NCBI GenBank assembly: GCA_021234155.1
Contig: JAJEKV010000187.1
Coordinates: 372,001-436,000, forward strand
DNA: 64,000 nucleotides
DNA from: Isoetes taiwanensis
Taxonomy: Eukaryota; Streptophyta; Lycopodiopsida; Isoetales; Isoetaceae
Direction: 5' to 3'
Part shown: positions 41,412 to 52,959 of the stretch, piece by piece
Numbering within the stretch: the stretch's first letter is position 1
How the letters are laid out: each line of letters begins with the position of its first letter
Program-made: the position numbers and the translations under genes
The notes under the pieces: generated by a model
Database searches by the model: none
Told to the model about the DNA's origin: nothing
The model's input: only the letters and a program-made list of their open reading frames with translations

Positions 41412-44400
41412 ATGGCTTCCAAGTCCAGCGCCCCAAAGGGCACTGTAACACCACTAGCGCAACTTCTTCCTCTGGATGCCCTCCAAAAGGCCAGACAACA
41501 CATAGACCAAGCCATTTGTGACAATACCACAAAACTGAATGAGCTTCAGCATCACTTTTTGGAGAACAAGACCCTCATGAAGACTATTTCAAGTCTCCCC
41601 GATGTCATTTCTTATGATATCATGGTTAGTTCTCAACAAAATCACCAATGATCAAACCTTTCAGGATTATCTTAACAGTCGTTAACACTAACACTTCAGG
41701 TGCCTTTTGGGAAAGCAGCCTTCTTTCCAGGACGTTTGATTCATACAAATGAGCTGATGGTTAGTATAATTTACCTTAACATATGATATAATTAAATGTG
41801 TTGCTACTTTGAACTTAGCAATCTCTTCATCTCTTATAATACTAGAGCAAAATCATGCATAAAATTGCGATTATACAATGCGAAGAGTTCATCCGAGGGT
41901 CACCTGTATTATTATGAGGAATATAAAGCGGCAAACCTAAAAGATCATGAACAACGTGCAGTTCTATTTTTGCACAATGCATATATATTGGCTTTGGATT
42001 CATTTTGCACGTGGCATAAAGCGAGCCAGTTTTTCTGTAGATATGTTTATAACATCTTCAATCACTGCATTTAGGGATGCACCATGTTCATATTATGGTT
42101 GACTGCAGTGTATTGGTAGTCCAGGTTTTGCTTGGAGAGGGTTATTATACAGAACGCACAGTTAAGCAAACACTGCAAATTTTGAGAAGACGAAGTGAGT
42201 TCATTGAGTCTCAAATGGGGAACCTGAGGTCACAGATTTCAGATCTCGAATTCGAGGAAACTTTTGCTAGTAGAACTGCATCTGAAGCAGCTGTAAGTAG
42301 TTCAACTCATATCTTATAGGTAGGTTTTAATTTCGAATCAAAAGTTAGGTGTTTGGTCCTGCCCCCTTTTTATTACAATTTTTGTTGTGGATGCAAAGAA
42401 ATAACATGGATGCATAATTAATAAGAATGCTATGGCCCATGAATGCAACAATTCATGAGTTAAGATACTCTATGAGTTAAGATATTCCATTACTTATTGC
42501 TGATCTGGATGGTGGAAAGAGATGGACTTTTACTATGCGAGTAGTAATCCTTATTATATATCATTGTAAGATCCATAACGGGGGTCGCATATCTGAGTAT
42601 TTAAAGCATTTGATCTAAATGTATATTCATGTCCCTTCTTAGTTCAAAAGAATTGTCTGTAAAGCCTTGGTTGTCTGTAAAAACCCTAGTTTCTGTAACT
42701 TTGGCAGGATGGAATTTTGGAAATCCGGGAGGAATACATAGAACCAGCTTCAGAATGCCCTGTGAGACAAGCAGGTACGCTTCATAATAGGGCATCTGAT
42801 GAAGAATAAAAGGAAAATCAACTACTGTATAATAAGGATGGTTTTTGTTTGTGCTTGTCAACTTTCTTCAGACTTAAGGGAAACCTAGTTGGTCGAAGAG
42901 TCAAAAGAGCGGCAATCTAATAACCAGTAGAATAATCTGAATTTTTGCTCTTCCTGCAGAGAAGTCTATGGGTTGTCTCTTCTGAAGGTCTGCAATGCTC
43001 GACACTAGACTTAAACTCAAAGTAGAACTCAGCATGTAGACAATGGTTCGAGCTATAATTGTATCATTGGCCTTATTAGGGTGTCGATCCTGCCACTGGC
43101 AGACATGCCGGAGCATTCGTAGGACTGTTTTACACCACCGATCAGGTGTCCCTAGATCAGAAAAAATATTGGAAAAAGATGCCAATGTACGCCATTGCTC
43201 TTTGCAGGGCTGCGCTGTTCAAATTGTAAGAAGTTGCTTGTCTATAATTTGGCAGGCTGTAACATGATAGCACGTATATTTTCGGTAAAGAAAATTTACT
43301 TTCAGGTCCCGTGTTTGGAAATCAAATGTATCATTGTGTTTTAGTTCTTTCGTGTTCATACACATCATAAGCGTCTTACGATATATTAAAGATAAAGTCC
43401 AAGTTTTAATTATTCACACTGCTGCATTATTCCCAAGAGAAGGTAGGCAGCATTTTGATGAAGCTTAATGATTATTGTCATACAATGGAATCCTCAGTTT
43501 TATATTGCCGAAAGATTACTACGATTGGCTAACCATGGTATCTTATAATTTGCTTTGCTGCAGATGGTGAATCCAAACACTTTCAGAAGATTGATAGCTT
43601 TGAAAAAGAAGCGGATATGGCAATTCTGCATGATGACAAGGAACATACGCAGATTATGGGCCGTCTTTCAGAATTAGAGCTTGCAGAAGAAGCTGGTGAT
43701 AGCTGGAATGAGGATGACAAGAACAACATAGAGAGTCAAAGGGATTTCGATTACGAGGTCAGATTTGAAAATGGTCAAGATGATGCAAAGTCCTCTGATG
43801 ATCGTTGGCCTCTTGGGCATAAAGGATATTCTGACATTGCAAAATCATTGGGAAGAGATGCCAGTGTACGCCACTTCGGAAATGCACAACTCAGTTCAAA
43901 AAGCTCATTAAATGTATGGAAAAAATCACCGTCTGATTATATGAAGGAAAATACAGATGACTTGCTGACTATAAAAAGCCCAGCAGATGTGGTTCAGGTA
44001 AAGCATCTAACCTGATGTTTAGGTAAAGCATCTAACCTGATGTTTAAACATTACCAAGCATGTATCTGCTCTGGCGTTTCTTGGAACTCTTACACATGCA
44101 TATCTGTGTTGCAGTTGGAACTCTGGAAGAAACAGAAATTGGAACAGGGTATAGACATGGCTTAACTAAAGATGTTGTATTAGTGTGGCTGGAGAGCTAA
44201 GTTTTGAGTATGATCATGCCAATTATTTAGAGAAATTAGTTAGATGTGCTTTGTATCTTCTGTTATAAGCAGAGTTTGTTGAAGCATCATGCGTGTATGT
44301 TACTTTAACAGTGCAAAGAGATTATGTTTATTTACCTTGCCACTTGCTTGCTTGTACTGCTCATGAAATCTGACAGCGACTAGCAGAATGTCACGTTTAT

Positions 44401-45194
44401 AGAAACTTTCCTAGTTTTCTCGGAAATCACAGTTGTCGTTTTCTCGAAAATCACAGTTTTCAGGATATCCAGTGTTGAATTACCGTTGATGCATTTTTGA
44501 CGGCTTTTCCTGTAATGGGCAGGTTCAATAGAGGAAGTCATATCTTATGATGCCGTGGAGCAAGTGGGCTCTGCAAAGGAAAGATCCTTGATATCATCAA
44601 TTTCGGCTTCTCATGGTCGTAGTAAAGTGCCAAAGGACAAAATGCCCCTGTTAGTCCAAAAGGTTTGTCTTCTATAGTTCTCAGTGATATGATACTCCAT
44701 AGCTAAATCAACAGACAACATTAAGAGTGATTAGATTTGTGCACTGGAGGTAAGATTCCGATTTTGGCCCTTTTGTAGTAATCACTAGTGGTTTTTGTTG
44801 AAGTTGTGTTGATAGAAGTTCTGAACTGGACCATCTACGTTTTGAAAGAAAATGATAATTTGTCACACTCTGTCTAATTATTAGACTATTTTCGAACCAG
44901 GAAAGTGGCTTCTCATGTCTTTGTGGTTGTTTAGAAAAATGTTTTATTGGCTGTTTCTATTCTGCTTAATTTGGTTATTTTTGGGATGTTCCAGCAGGCA
45001 TTTACTGGATCGATAATGGAGCGCACAGATGCGGTAACCCACGCAGCTGTTATTAGCACGGTCTGTTTTCTACCATATCCAATTTGCAAACTACCACATT
45101 GCAGTTGCTTTGCCGGCTTACAATGTTTTTGCAGGAAATGGAACCTAAACAAGCAAAGCCGGTATCCAGATTTAAGCTTCGCCAAGGTAGATAA
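41412..45194 (+). CDS. URI / prefoldin-like gene (RPB5-interacting prefoldin homologue), nine exons
   Basis: Exons, all with GT...AG introns in phase: 41412-41624, 41700-41759, 42125-42292, about 42707-42774, 43564-43997, 44115-44148, 44523-44662, 44998-45060 and 45135-45194, giving about 412 residues. The prefoldin-alpha domain reads LPLDALQKARQHIDQAICDN, VPFGKAAFFPGRLIHTNELM, VLLGEGYYTERTVKQTLQIL and DGILEIREEY. Further markers are HTQIMGRLSELELAEE, and near the end AFTGSIMERTD and PVSRFKLRQGR, both typical of URI proteins. URI is a cochaperone that binds RNA polymerase subunit RPB5 within a prefoldin-like complex. The reading is intact through every junction, and exon 4 joins exon 5 as G/AT (Asp). 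A 25-bp tandem repeat at 43998-44048 directly follows the exon 5 donor. Confidence 0.85.
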
Positions 45195-45399
45195 TTTGAG
45201 AAGACTAAAGCAGGACATTGTTAAGAGGAATGCTTGCTTCTTTATATGGGAGGTCAATGTTGCTCCCTGGTTTTGCCAGTATTTTAACATGTAATTTTGG
45301 TTGCAATCGATCGTTTTTGGAAAATCCTTCTAACACAATATTTGTACCCTATTTCCGCATGATCCATTGGAGTTAGCTTAGCATGTTATAGATGATTAT

Positions 45400-45545
45400 A
45401 TTAGTAAAGGTAGGTAGTATTTTTATGTCATACCACATTGGCAGCCTCCATGAGGACATATGACGAAACCCAGAGACTTGAACACAAGATCTCTTAGTTA
45501 CTCACCCAATGGACTAACCACTAAACCGAACCAAGGGGGAAAAGC
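45400..45545 (-). mobile_element. tRNA-derived SINE-like element
   Basis: On the minus strand, TTTAGTGGTTAGTCCATTGG resembles a tRNA box A and GTGTTCAAGTCTC resembles box B (GTTCRANNC), about 35 bases apart. This is the internal pol III promoter layout of a tRNA-derived SINE. The body continues to about 45400. Ends and target duplication were not resolved. Confidence 0.5.
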
Positions 45546-46681
45546 TTGGTTGATCAGATCGGAAATGTAGAGAGCATAGCCACTAGCTTATGACATATTG
45601 GAAGACAAGTGAATGAAAAATACGAGTTAAGACGATTTAGTTTGATGCACTTGTTACGAAAGGTCAGTGGAAAGCATTAAGCATTGATCACAGGAGGCGT
45701 CGGTAGTTTTAGGCTTGGATTCAGTTTTGCATTTGATTGAGTTAGCTTGTTGAGGAAAACATTATCAAACAAATTATTAGTTAAAAGAATATCCAAATTA
45801 AGCATTTAAGAATGGATTAAAACCATGAAAACCAATATGGCAGCCACTAAATAGAATATGCATTTATAGTAGGCAAATGAAATGAAAAGGTATGTACCAT
45901 TATAAAAGTACATTGTATATGATGGGTGTTATAACATTCGTTTTTTCCAAGTATTATGGCGTCCCGTTCAAGTTTTATTCCCAACCATTGATCTGGCGAA
46001 TATTCTAGGTATTGTGCCGGCCATTAGAATTTTGAGAGAAAAATTGCATGCCAATGTCAATGGTGTAGAACGAACCTATGGTTCCAGCTAAAAAAAAAAA
46101 AGAGGCAACATAAAAAAAAACCCAATGGTGCCAGTGCAGCCAGTGCTGCCATAGTATAAATTGGCAGGGCCTTCTGCCATAGCGCCTGCTCCTACTAAAA
46201 GCCACCATAGCTTCAACACCTTTCGTATAGTTGAGAGCAGAATCCGATATGATCCTCTCTTCTTCAAATTCAGTTTCTGAAAAACACTCTCCCAACACGA
46301 CCCATATAGTGTGTAAGTCAGCAGAGGCGAGCTAAGTAGCGAAGCAACTGTACACTCTGATTTGGCAAATCTGGCGAGCAGCTCCAATCAAGTAATCATT
46401 AATCCAGTGCCCTCCTCTTCCTTCTCCTCCTTCTGGAATCCCTGGTATCTACATCATCTTCCTCCATTATACACGGAAGGAAACGAAGCAGAAAGGAAAG
46501 ACTGGGAACTTGGATGCTTCTATCAGCACATTCCTAAGGGACCGTCGGAGCAGACGCGGCCTTCTTCTGCTTCTATTCCTGACTTGTTTTTGTCCGACCC
46601 ATCAGAGCCCAACAAGCGGACGAGAGACGTGAGCCATTTTCTCTTCTTGGAAAGCCAAAAAAGGAGAAGACCAAGCCAAAG
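45546..46681. other. Intergenic, little recognisable
   Basis: Mostly AT-rich. A 110-codon plus-strand frame at 46362-46691 shows no known motif. Short A runs lie at 46091 and 46112. No gene can be supported here. Confidence 0.4.
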
Positions 46682-46760
46682 ATGGATCTGACGAAGGGCC
46701 CGGAAGTCGCCGAACCGAGGGAGGAAGCAAAGAGCAATTTTGTGCCCAAAACGAGTAAGT
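46682..46760 (+). other. Possible first coding exon of an unknown gene
   Basis: MDLTKGPEVAEPREEAKSNF is followed by ACGA/GTAAGTG, a good splice donor near 46756. The frame is also open about 100 bases upstream. No next exon could be joined with confidence; one candidate is at 48930-49047. Product unknown. Confidence 0.25.
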
Positions 46761-47399
46761 GTGCAATCTTGTGTAAGCCTAATCGCAAGCCCTGCAACTC
46801 CATCGGAAGCCCAGGCCCATGGAGCTCAAGCGGAGGACCTGGAGCAATCGATTCCCCTGGTACCAGGAAACCTACCAGGATTCTTATGCCCTGTGCCTCT
46901 CCTCCGCTGCCCTTGCCAAAAAAAGAAGGGAGCATGCCTTCTTATCCACGCCCTAAAAAAACGGCGCCAATTTTTTTTTCTACTCTTCTTAACCTTTCCA
47001 AAGAGCGTTTGCAAAAACATCCATTGAAAAAAGGAATTGCCGAGCACCCAAAATAGCAATAACCATCCAAGCTCCTCTCACATGGCAAATTATACCATTT
47101 TTTTTATACAATAATGATACCGAAATCATAGTCCCCACCATTGCCGTAATACCCTCCCCAAACCCAAAACGAAATTAGCACACTATATATGGGCTTCTTA
47201 TATGGTTGGGATTTTATACGAGGCTCATAGAACCAATGGGGGTACAAGTCATGATCTGTACTTGAACAATCTCTTCATTGAGTTTATGATTATACATGCA
47301 AATCACAATCATATGCATATAGCTAAATTTCCACGTAGTTAAATATAATATATGTGCATGGACAGTGATGCTAATGTGCAATCCAAGAACCATTGATGA
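46761..47399. other. Intergenic, no gene seen
   Basis: Open frame to 47056 with Pro-rich low-complexity sequence and a run of Ts at 46970 and 47100. Nothing recognised. Confidence 0.35.
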
Positions 47400-47640
47400 C
47401 TTAGGGTACATTCTCACCCGCGGTTAAGTTAAGTTAAAATATGGTTTTTAACTAAATTTACATTCGCACCACTAGTTAAGTTAGCATATAGTTAAGAAAA
47501 ATAGTTAAGAATTTAGTTAACTTTTTTAACCAAAAACACTAACTAAACTTGTCTTCGCACCTTGTTCAGTTAAGTTAGCAAAATTAACTAAAGGTTAACT
47601 AAATTAACAAGGTGGTTGCCCTCAGTTTCCCATGGGTAAA
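47400..47640. repeat. TTAAC-rich MITE-like repeat, copy 1
   Basis: Dense repeats of GTTAAGTTAAGTTA and AACTAAA. It starts TAGGGTACATTCTCACCC. A related sequence in opposite orientation lies at 55390-55655, whose end reads, reversed, TAAGGGCCTATTCGCACCC. Two related, self-complementary copies suggest a non-autonomous DNA element. Target duplications were not resolved. Confidence 0.5.
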
Positions 47641-47753
47641 GTGGCTTAAATCAAACCGTGTGGAATCAAAATTTCTACTTCAGACCCCCCACCATATCTG
47701 TCGACTCAATATTTAAATTAAACTAGACCCCACTAATCAAACATTATTTATGG

Positions 47754-48071
47754 ATGTCAGGTCTCAAGCACATTGAGATTGAATACAACTGGTGACAACA
47801 AGGTCGTGAAGCGTTCAACAAGGTAGTATCAGATAGTCTCTGCGACATGTGCGGGAACGACGACATGACGGAAGAGTTAACAATCTTCGGTGACATTGAC
47901 ACTGCATCCAAGACGCTACATGTCACAATGGTAGGAGCATTGCTTGATAAATTTGTTGGTTATCCATTAGGAGGCGCATTAGCTACAATGAAGGCAGATC
48001 CTGGAAGCCCGGGTAAATGCACGTTCGAGCTCAACCACGGACTCCAAATTATTACCTTCAACTGGGCCTAG
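47754..48071 (+). pseudogene. Small unknown gene with one in-frame stop
   Basis: MSGLKHIEIEYNW is followed by TGA at 47793. The same frame then runs on as QQGREAFNKVVSDSLCDMCG to a stop at 48071, with DIDTASKTLHVTMVGALLDK and PGSPGKCTFELNHGLQIITF. Only the stop breaks a 105-codon frame. No family was recognised. It could be one exon of a larger gene or a decayed copy. Confidence 0.35.
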
Positions 48072-48550
48072 GCTCAGAACTCGACCTATAACTATTGAGC
48101 AACAAAAGACATGCCTTTGCATTTTTAAGTAGCTTAAGTTTGCTTGCAACTTCCATGTATTCATGCTATTAAATTCTTAGCAACCTTCGTTAATTTATAA
48201 TATCGAGTTCTTCCTCATATCCTGAACAAAATTGCATGCAAAACAATTAACAGTTCCTAAGTAGAAAGCTACTTACTTGCCAATTTTCCCAAAAGTGCTG
48301 AAGTGGGTGAAGCGTAAATACAGACCTGGCAATGCTTTTCCAACTCTAGGCATGCTTATCTGACTCATTGAAATTTGCAATTCCTCATCACTCATCACTC
48401 AAATAGCGTCGAATGCATTCCTTTGCAGGGCACTCTGCTTTTGCTTCCAGAATCACTCCGCTTTCGCTTCGCAAAACTCTGAATATGGGCGCTGACGTGG
48501 AAGATGCGACACGTGTCCAGAAATCATTGGCTACACGTGGCTTACGTTTG
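48072..48550. other. Intergenic, no gene seen
   Basis: AT-rich up to about 48390, then a more GC-rich stretch leading into the hairpin at 48551. No frame or motif was recognised. Confidence 0.35.
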
Positions 48551-48662
48551 GGAACGTTCCACCACTCGGTCGTTTCCAGGTGGGAACCAGCTGGCGGCAC
48601 CGCGCATGGTGGAGCCTCCAGCTGGTTCCCACGTGGAAACCACCTCTTGGTGGAACGTTTCC
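48551..48662. repeat. Long foldback (45-bp arms, short loop)
   Basis: GGAACGTTCCACCA ... GTGGGAACCAGCTGG pairs with CCAGCTGGTTCCCAC ... TGGTGGAACGTTTCC. The arms are 48551-48595 and 48618-48662, with about six mismatches and a 22-base loop. It resembles a short foldback element or a small-RNA precursor. Confidence 0.65.
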
Positions 48663-49263
48663 TAATACATAATGGACTTCTATAATTTTGCTATCTCTAG
48701 CAGAAATGGAGATTTTCCACCAAGATATGATCTTATAACACGAGTGTACGTTTGGTTAACATAAGCAAAAGATTTACATTTATCTGCTGTGATTTGCTTC
48801 ACAAATAGACACAACTATAGTGATCCGAGGTGAATCTAAATTTCATTACGCAATGCTCATAAATGTAAAATGAGATATTAATTGGGGGCTACTTCCATTT
48901 GTATCTTTTTAAACTTGCCACATTCAGGAGAGGATTACGAGGAGAAAACGGTTCAACCTTCATGGCCCACTTGAGGAATCTAATTCAGCTATTAACCTAC
49001 AAGCTAGGGAAGAAGAAGGTTCTCTAATTGATCTATCATCGCGCAGGTATTAGAAAATTCCAAAACACCCTCAGATGTTGAAGGGTTGGCATGTTTGTTA
49101 TGCAAGGCTCGAGTGAGCTTCCCATATGATCGGCCATATAGATGCTGCACATTTTACAGAAACGTGTGTGTAATTAGAAGACAATCTACTAATTTGTCTT
49201 TGCTTAGAAATCACCACACAATAAGTTATCTGCAATGCATGCTTATGACCAATATACCCGTTC
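48663..49263. other. Spacer with a possible plus-strand exon
   Basis: Between an acceptor-like TTGCCACATTCAG (ends near 48928) and a donor-like CGCGCAG/GTATTAG near 49047 a frame reads RRKRFNLHGPLEESNSAINL and EEEGSLIDLSS. This could be an exon of an unknown gene. The rest is AT-rich. Positions 49256-49263 are the left target duplication of the hAT-like element. Confidence 0.25.
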
Positions 49264-50220
49264 CAGTGTTGTCAGGTACGTTTAGTACGGTATGGGTATT
49301 ATATGTACTTAACGTATTAATACCGTATGCATACCTCTCATTTAAAAAGTACTTTAAATACGTTTTTTGGAATTATAAAATACTTATTAAATACGTAAAA
49401 TACGTACTTTACGTATAGTACGTTAAGTACTTCTTGTAATTTTTTGGAACTATTATTTCTTGTATTGCAGTTGAAATAGTTGCAATAACAACTAGTATGA
49501 AGAACTTCAAGTTTTAAATAATGAATCAGAATATATTACTCTAGAAAATTAAGCATTTCTCAAAGTTTTCAATCCAAAATATATCTATTTAAGAGTGATA
49601 TATTCCAGTTTGCAATCTACACCCACAGACAAATAAATTTAAGTAATTGTTGCTCATTTGTTGCATCCGGAGCTATTAACTGCCGCTGATCTCTGTATTT
49701 CTTTCCTGGCATGAATGCAAGCTAGTGAAGTATTAAGGAGAAGATCTTCCTCCTGCCATGACAAAACAAGGAGAAAGGTTGGTCTGCTTCTCCATCTCCA
49801 TTATTCGATTCGAAGAAAGAGGGGGATAAGAAGAAAGGGGGGAAAATCCCTTGATTTTTTTGGGTTTTATTTGCAAGAAGATTCTTTTTTTTTTTTTTTT
49901 TTTTTTTAAACACTACAATTCCATAATTTCCCTAATGTCTAAAGTCTCCTAATGTGTTTTTCACTCCTATTCTATAATATATAATAATGTACTTTTTCTA
50001 ATGTATAATTTTACCAATTCTATTGATCTAATGTCATTTGAACGCTTTTTTTTTTTTTAAGTACGTATCATACGTACTGTACATATTAATACGTTAAGTA
50101 CGGTATTAATAAAACAAGAGCTCAATTTGACCTGTCAACTTATAGGTATAGTACGTATAGTACTGTGAGGAAGGTACGGGACGTATGTAAACGTAATATA
50201 CGGGTACGTAAACAACACTG
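49264..50220. mobile_element. Non-autonomous hAT-like DNA transposon with perfect 8-bp TSD
   Basis: It begins CAGTGTTGT and ends, reversed, CAGTGTTGT, a 9-bp perfect terminal inverted repeat extended by imperfect TACGT-rich arms. ACCCGTTC lies immediately outside both ends (49256-49263 and 50221-50228). An 8-bp duplication and CAGTG-type termini are hallmarks of hAT elements. The 957-bp body has no transposase frame but many TACG/CGTA motifs, a 21-base T run near 49888 and another T run near 50047. The insertion lies at the edge of a broken minus-strand gene. Confidence 0.88.
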
Positions 50221-50228
50221 ACCCGTTC

Positions 50229-51840
50229 ACAGCATGGCTGCCTTGCATAACTTCACTCATATCAGGCTGAATTTCCTCCTTAATTTTATAATCAGGTCTC
50301 CTCTCAAAGACTTGCACGTTGAAACGTGCCTTGTCCGTGTGTAGCAATATAGGCCTACTTTCCTCCATCTGATATTGTTCTTTACTTTGTGCATACAAAT
50401 CAACGCCTCCCTAACAGGAAATCATTTGTAGTCAGGAACAACAAAGCTATTTTTCTAATCCGTGTACACCTAAAGAATTACACAGTCAACAAGTTCTGGA
50501 AGTGAGCTTGCATTCATCTTACGCTTTAAGTTTTCTTTTGCTAAATGTGCTAACTCAGAGGCTCTTCCAGCTATTTTTGAAAGCACATGATTGTTTTTGA
50601 ATGGAATAAAACCCTGCATAATCAATCTTACTCAGTAACCTAAGGACTCATTTGCTACTTGAACATAAGGAACATGGAAAGTATTTCAAATTTATTTAGC
50701 TACACCAAATTGCTTCTCTTTTTCTTAAGATGATGTTTTACTAAGTAGTTTTTTTTCTCCATGAACGTGAAATCTCATCATTTCTTTTCAAAAACTGAGT
50801 TCAAATCAAAAGTAAATGCTCTTAAGTTGGCATCTCAATCAGGGATTGGGTATGCTAGGGGCACAGTTTAAAAATGTAATTATACATCAATTAAATCTCA
50901 CACACTTAAAGCCAAAATATTATTAGGGACAAAATAGGGGAGGATGCAAATGGTACTTCATAAGCTCCATATTGACTCTGCCCGAAGCAAAAGCTTAGTC
51001 TACAGGTGGGTGCCGCTTGCTAGGACGTGGCACCAGTTCTTGTCTATCCAAGTTCTCATATCCCATTCTAGCTGTTTGAGCGTACATGAAATCTCTTCCT
51101 TGTGGTCGAGACTCCACAGTCTAAAAAGAACCACAAATTAACTCCTCTTAGTGCTTTCCACCAAAAAAGAATTAATCTTTAGTTAAGGAAAGCATATCAT
51201 ATACTCTAATTGCCGCCGAACATCGATCTGCTAGTGTCACAACCATTCTTATTCTGATCATTGGTAATATCATACAAAACAGTGAAGCTCGGAACATCTG
51301 CCATTCCTGTATACTCCAGATTTCCAATCATACTTCTAAAAAATAAGACAAGAATGACAATACCACTACTACACGCTATTGACATACTTCAGACTCTGCA
51401 TGCAACAAATAAATCACATTAGGCACTAAAAAATCTAATAAAAAACAACATGCAAGAAAAATACTTACCTAGATTAGAATCTAGGTTCAGAAATTCCTCC
51501 TACAGGTCGTCAGACTCGTCCTAGGACTCTGAATGTTGAAGTTGAAGGTGCACTTGCTGAAAGAACCAAAAAATAAAAGGTCAGAACCAAGAATACCAAA
51601 ATCTAGTGCAAGAATAAAAGATTCTTACTCAAAGAAGGCGTTCCAGTTGAAAAAGCGACGAAAATGTCCAGAAAGACACAAGAAAACAAAGATCCTTCAA
51701 AAACTATGAGAATCTCAGGCGCTCTTCTCAAAATCACATTAAAAGAAAGAGCAGAATGAGGCGCTTCAGAAAATGTAAACAATGGCCGAATCGATGACGC
51801 GTAGAGCTCTGCCGTCACGACGACGCAATAGTCGGAGCTC
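50229..51840 (-). pseudogene. Broken multi-exon gene of unknown function
   Basis: Several minus-strand pieces carry splice signals. A first exon at about 51835-51630 ends in a GTAAGA donor. A piece at about 51555-51469 reads QLQHSESxDESDDLxEEFLN (two TAG stops where CAG is likely) and ends in GTAAGT. The next piece, about 51316-51215, has MADVPSFTVLYDITNDQNKN, joins the former in phase, and stops. A piece about 51122-51006 follows. One at about 50412-50229 has KEQYQMEESRPILLHTDKAR, FNVQVFERRPDYKIKEEIQP and DMSEVMQG, and runs into the hAT-like insertion. Stops and the insertion suggest a dead gene. No family was recognised. Confidence 0.4.
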
Positions 51841-51917
51841 GGCCAGCCAGAGTAAAATTATGACGTGGCACAGAAAATACCCCACTACAAATTTCATGTG
51901 ACATTAATGTCCACGTA

Positions 51918-52012
51918 TCGCAAATTCCGGCCAAAAAATTGGCCTCCCAACCAGAAAATTGGCCTCCGCGCATTGGCCAATTTTCTACGCCGGAATTTGC
52001 TCCACGCAGACA
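51918..52012. repeat. Short inverted repeat around AATTGGCC motifs
   Basis: GCAAATTCCGGC ... AAATTGGCC pairs with GGCCAATTTT ... GCCGGAATTTGC. AAAATTGGCCTCC is also repeated directly inside. It is probably a foldback remnant. Confidence 0.5.
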
Positions 52013-52959
52013 TTCTTGTATACGGAATACAATACATTATGACAAGGTGCATATAATATTGTGTAGAAACATGTATTTATGGTACTACTTTTTTGAATTT
52101 GTGTTCTCGCCCTATTTGGAATAGAAAACTAGCATAAGGCCTCACTATTCCGGAATGCTGTGTGTAGTCTTATTTTTGCTATTCCATATAATAACTTGTG
52201 CTCTTTAACTAATGCGAGTTGGCTAGCTCATTTTTTCCTTTCCTTTTAATTGGCTTCCTTGCAACAAAAGCCCACTAATCAGATTCTTACTCTAGCTTGC
52301 GATTATTGGATTTCCACGTTTGAGCATTTACATTTGCAGCATGTAGTGGGTTCAAGATGTGAAAAGTTGGTCCATCTTATATCATACATGACCACAGCAC
52401 ATGTAGACAGCAAGCATATATGTTGTAAAGATAGCATGCATAGCCTGCAAGAACTTCAACTCCTTTAGCTGAAGCTCACTTCTTAATTCCACATAGATTA
52501 CCTGCAAGAAAGAAAATAATGCCGCTAGCAAGGCATGGAACATGGAAGTTCATTCAAAAGCTGTATTTGAAGGGGCATTCACACAACCAACCTGCAACGT
52601 CTTTACTGCAAGTTGAAGTGAGTTGTGACCCCGATGGCGGCAAACGATTAAACATGCCTAATCGCAAGACCTAATAAATTATCTGTCTTCACAAAAAGTG
52701 CCAAATAATTCTTCAGTGTGTACGCAAATGTCTAGCATGTTCACTAGACCACAATATAATGGTTGAGCCAAAACTGTAGGCCAAGGACAGCTTCAAAAGC
52801 AAAAACCGCTTCATTTCACACATATACTACAAAATGCCTCTGGTTAAGAAATGGTAACATGAATTTGTGATGGTAACATGGCTTAGTATCTGTTGGTGGT
52901 TTATAATTGTCTGCATTGTCTCATTGATGTAACTGCAAAAGTGTCCTCCAATCGCTTTG
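52013..52959. other. Intergenic, no gene seen
   Basis: AT-rich sequence between the foldback and the PPR pseudogene. A few short frames only. It may include the former 3' region of the PPR gene. Confidence 0.4.
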
